The translations under genes were made by a program, and so were the position numbers. The notes beneath the pieces were generated by a model that saw only the letters and a program-made list of their open reading frames with translations, had not been told where the DNA came from and ran no database searches. Shown one piece after another: positions 20,188-21,570 of a DNA stretch of 21,570 bases. Source of the stretch: Glomus cerebriforme (Eukaryota > Glomeromycota > Glomeromycetes > Glomerales > Glomeraceae); assembly GCA_003550305.1 (NCBI GenBank), contig QKYT01000086.1, forward strand, positions 1 to 21,570. The letters are read 5' to 3'. The first letter of the stretch is position 1; each line of letters opens with the position of its first letter.

Positions 20188-21206
20188 GAAAATAAATTTT
20201 TCACAACAAAGTAAATATACTGTAGCTTTAAAAAAAATGTGAAAGAGTAAAGACTGGAAATTTAAAGTTAAAACTTTTGATATTATCATAACTGATAAGC
20301 AGAATTTTTCTTTTTTCTGATAAATATTGCTATATAATAATTATTTTAATATTAGTATATCAAATCATGTGATTATATGAAAATCATAGCAAAAATTATT
20401 AAATTGAACTTTAATTTATGAAATTTGAACAAAACTTAGTTTCATAACTTTTTAAAAATAAGAACTATCAAATAATATAGTTTTAAGTACAAGTTATTAA
20501 TAAGATTAATTCAAAAAGTCATTTAAAATACATAAAAACTTGTAAATCTTTTAAAATAAGTTGTAAATTATTTAAATAATATACTTTAAATTAGTAAAAC
20601 TTTGAAGTTAATAGTATAATTACTTGACAAGTTATATTTATTGCCATTTTCAATTTAGTGTGACCAGTCTGATTGTGTAACTAAAAGGAAATCTAATTTG
20701 ATTACTTCAATTTCCTTTATTTTTTTACAAAAGTTTCTAATAAAACTTTTTTATTTTACCTGATTTCTTATGATTTCTTCTGAATTATTCAAAAGTTTAA
20801 TAATAAAATATATATTTACAAAGTTATAAATATAATATTTACTAAGTAAGAGATATTTTCAGACTATAAAGTTTTGTAGATTTTCTTGATTTCTACTTTA
20901 AAAAATATTTTTTTTAATAATTTAACATAAAAAAAAGCTAAACTTTTAAAATAAAAAGTTTTATTGATTTTACAAAGCTAGACAAAGTATTTATTAACAA
21001 TTTTACTTATGTATTATAGGATTTTTAAGCATATTAAGTAGTTTATATTTTTTAAAAGATTTTTTTTGTTCAAAATTAATCATATGATGCCAACAATTTC
21101 ATTAGTTATCAATGTTTTCTTATTGTTTAATACATGTACAAATATAATTTTATTGGTTTATTATCATGTGTAAACTTAAAAATCAATTTTCTTATTGTAT
21201 TACAAC

Positions 21207-21385
21207 TAGTGTTGTTAAAAGTCCAGTTTGGTCCGACTTAAGACCAAAGTCAAGCTGGACTGATAAAATTTCAAGTCGGACTGGACCGAACTGATGGATT
21301 ATTTAAGTCAGATTAGACTGGACTGCTGTGACTTGAATTTACAAGTCAGATCGATGCAAGCTAAGCTGGACCAGACCATGGGGTT
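21207..21385. repeat. Block of degenerate AAGTCnGACTGGAC repeats, possible transposon end
   Basis: A block unlike its surroundings in base composition. It holds several variants of AAGTC(A/G)GA..CTGGAC: near 21248, 21272, 21305 and 21342 in one orientation, and as AGTCCAGTTTGGTCCGACTT near 21220 in the other. It begins TAGTGTTGTTAAAAGTCC, which resembles the terminal sequence of hAT-type DNA transposons, whose ends often carry short subterminal repeats in both orientations. No transposase or second terminus is in the window, so a solitary eroded end or a non-autonomous element is the most that can be said. Confidence 0.4.
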
Positions 21386-21458
21386 GATCAATAATTATAG
21401 TCAATTAGGTTAGCCATTTTTTTTTTAATTTTCCTTTTTCATTCTCTTTTTTTTTTAG

Positions 21459-21488
21459 GAATTCGGTTGGGCTTCTTCAGGAATACAG
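21459..21488 (+). CDS. Candidate 30-nt internal exon of a gene continuing to the right
   Basis: A 30-nt segment is framed by a long pyrimidine tract ending in ttttttag and by a strong donor (CAG|gtaaag). It stands out by its higher GC content. One frame reads EFGWASSGIQ with no stop. If real, it is a phase-preserving small exon like those of the ABCD gene in this window. The flanking exons are not identifiable, and the protein is unknown. Confidence 0.35.
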
Positions 21489-21570
21489 GTAAAGTTGAAT
21501 TTTTTTTTTCATTTTTGTTCTTTTTCCATTTTCATTCAAACTTTACTAACGCTGTTTCCTTCCTTTTCTT

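Larger units (their letters stand above)
19764..21206. other. AT-rich intergenic region upstream of RNase H2A
   Basis: About 1.4 kb with no credible gene. The first 110 bp should be the RNase H2A promoter. From about 20280 to 21180 the DNA is low-complexity, with many degenerate echoes of words such as aaagtttt, acttgtaaa and atttaaat, as in eroded repeat DNA. A small perfect hairpin lies at 20167-20187. Confidence 0.5.

Noticed and set aside
20280..21180. Satellite array
   Set aside because: Similar AT-rich words recur, but no constant period or unit could be found by eye. Low-complexity drift explains it as well.

Overview
The window looks like nuclear DNA of an AT-rich, intron-dense fungus. 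Evidence: short GT-AG introns (mostly 60-150 bp, many ending TAG, a few AAG), ABC subfamily D and LSG1 genes split into many exons, two genes with fungal-type GATA zinc fingers, and AT-rich spacers with homopolymer and (TA)n runs. The style recalls Glomeromycotina/Mucoromycota (Rhizophagus-like), but that placement is inference from gene style, not from a database match.

Layout, left to right. 1-165 (+) is the 3' end of an unidentified gene. 558-4642 (-) is a peroxisomal ABC half-transporter of subfamily D, rebuilt here as 24 or 25 coding exons including micro-exons of 11 and 18 nt and possibly one of a single nucleotide. 5036-8889 (-) is a large Gln-rich protein with one WC/plant-type GATA finger and an unrecognised C-terminal domain (11 exons). 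10164-11774 (+) is a two-finger GATA transcription factor, divergent from the previous gene across about 1.3 kb. 13424-14238 (-) is methionine-R-sulfoxide reductase (MsrB) with a probable mitochondrial presequence (4 exons). 14858-15658 (-) is a membrane-anchored J-domain protein, probably mitochondrial. 15872-18575 (+) is LSG1, the circularly permuted GTPase of 60S ribosome maturation (10 exons). 18750-19763 (-) is the catalytic subunit of RNase H2. From 19764 to the right edge the DNA is mostly AT-rich spacer with a dispersed-repeat-like block (21207-21385) and a candidate short exon of another plus-strand gene (21459-21488).

The genes are ordinary eukaryotic housekeeping and regulatory genes; they are not an operon and I see no dedicated gene system linking them. 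Two divergent promoter regions stand out: GATA protein / GATA factor (8890-10163) and J protein / LSG1 (15659-15871). No tRNA, rRNA, CRISPR array or intact transposase was recognised.

The most notable material is at the splicing and regulatory scale: extreme micro-exons in the ABCD gene, a GC-AG intron, two alternative first-exon reading frames that both splice in frame into the GATA factor, a paired MCB/E2F-like site upstream of RNase H2A, and a PIP-box-like C-terminus on RNase H2A. All exon boundaries were set by eye from splice signals, reading phase and family alignment recalled from general knowledge, without RNA evidence.
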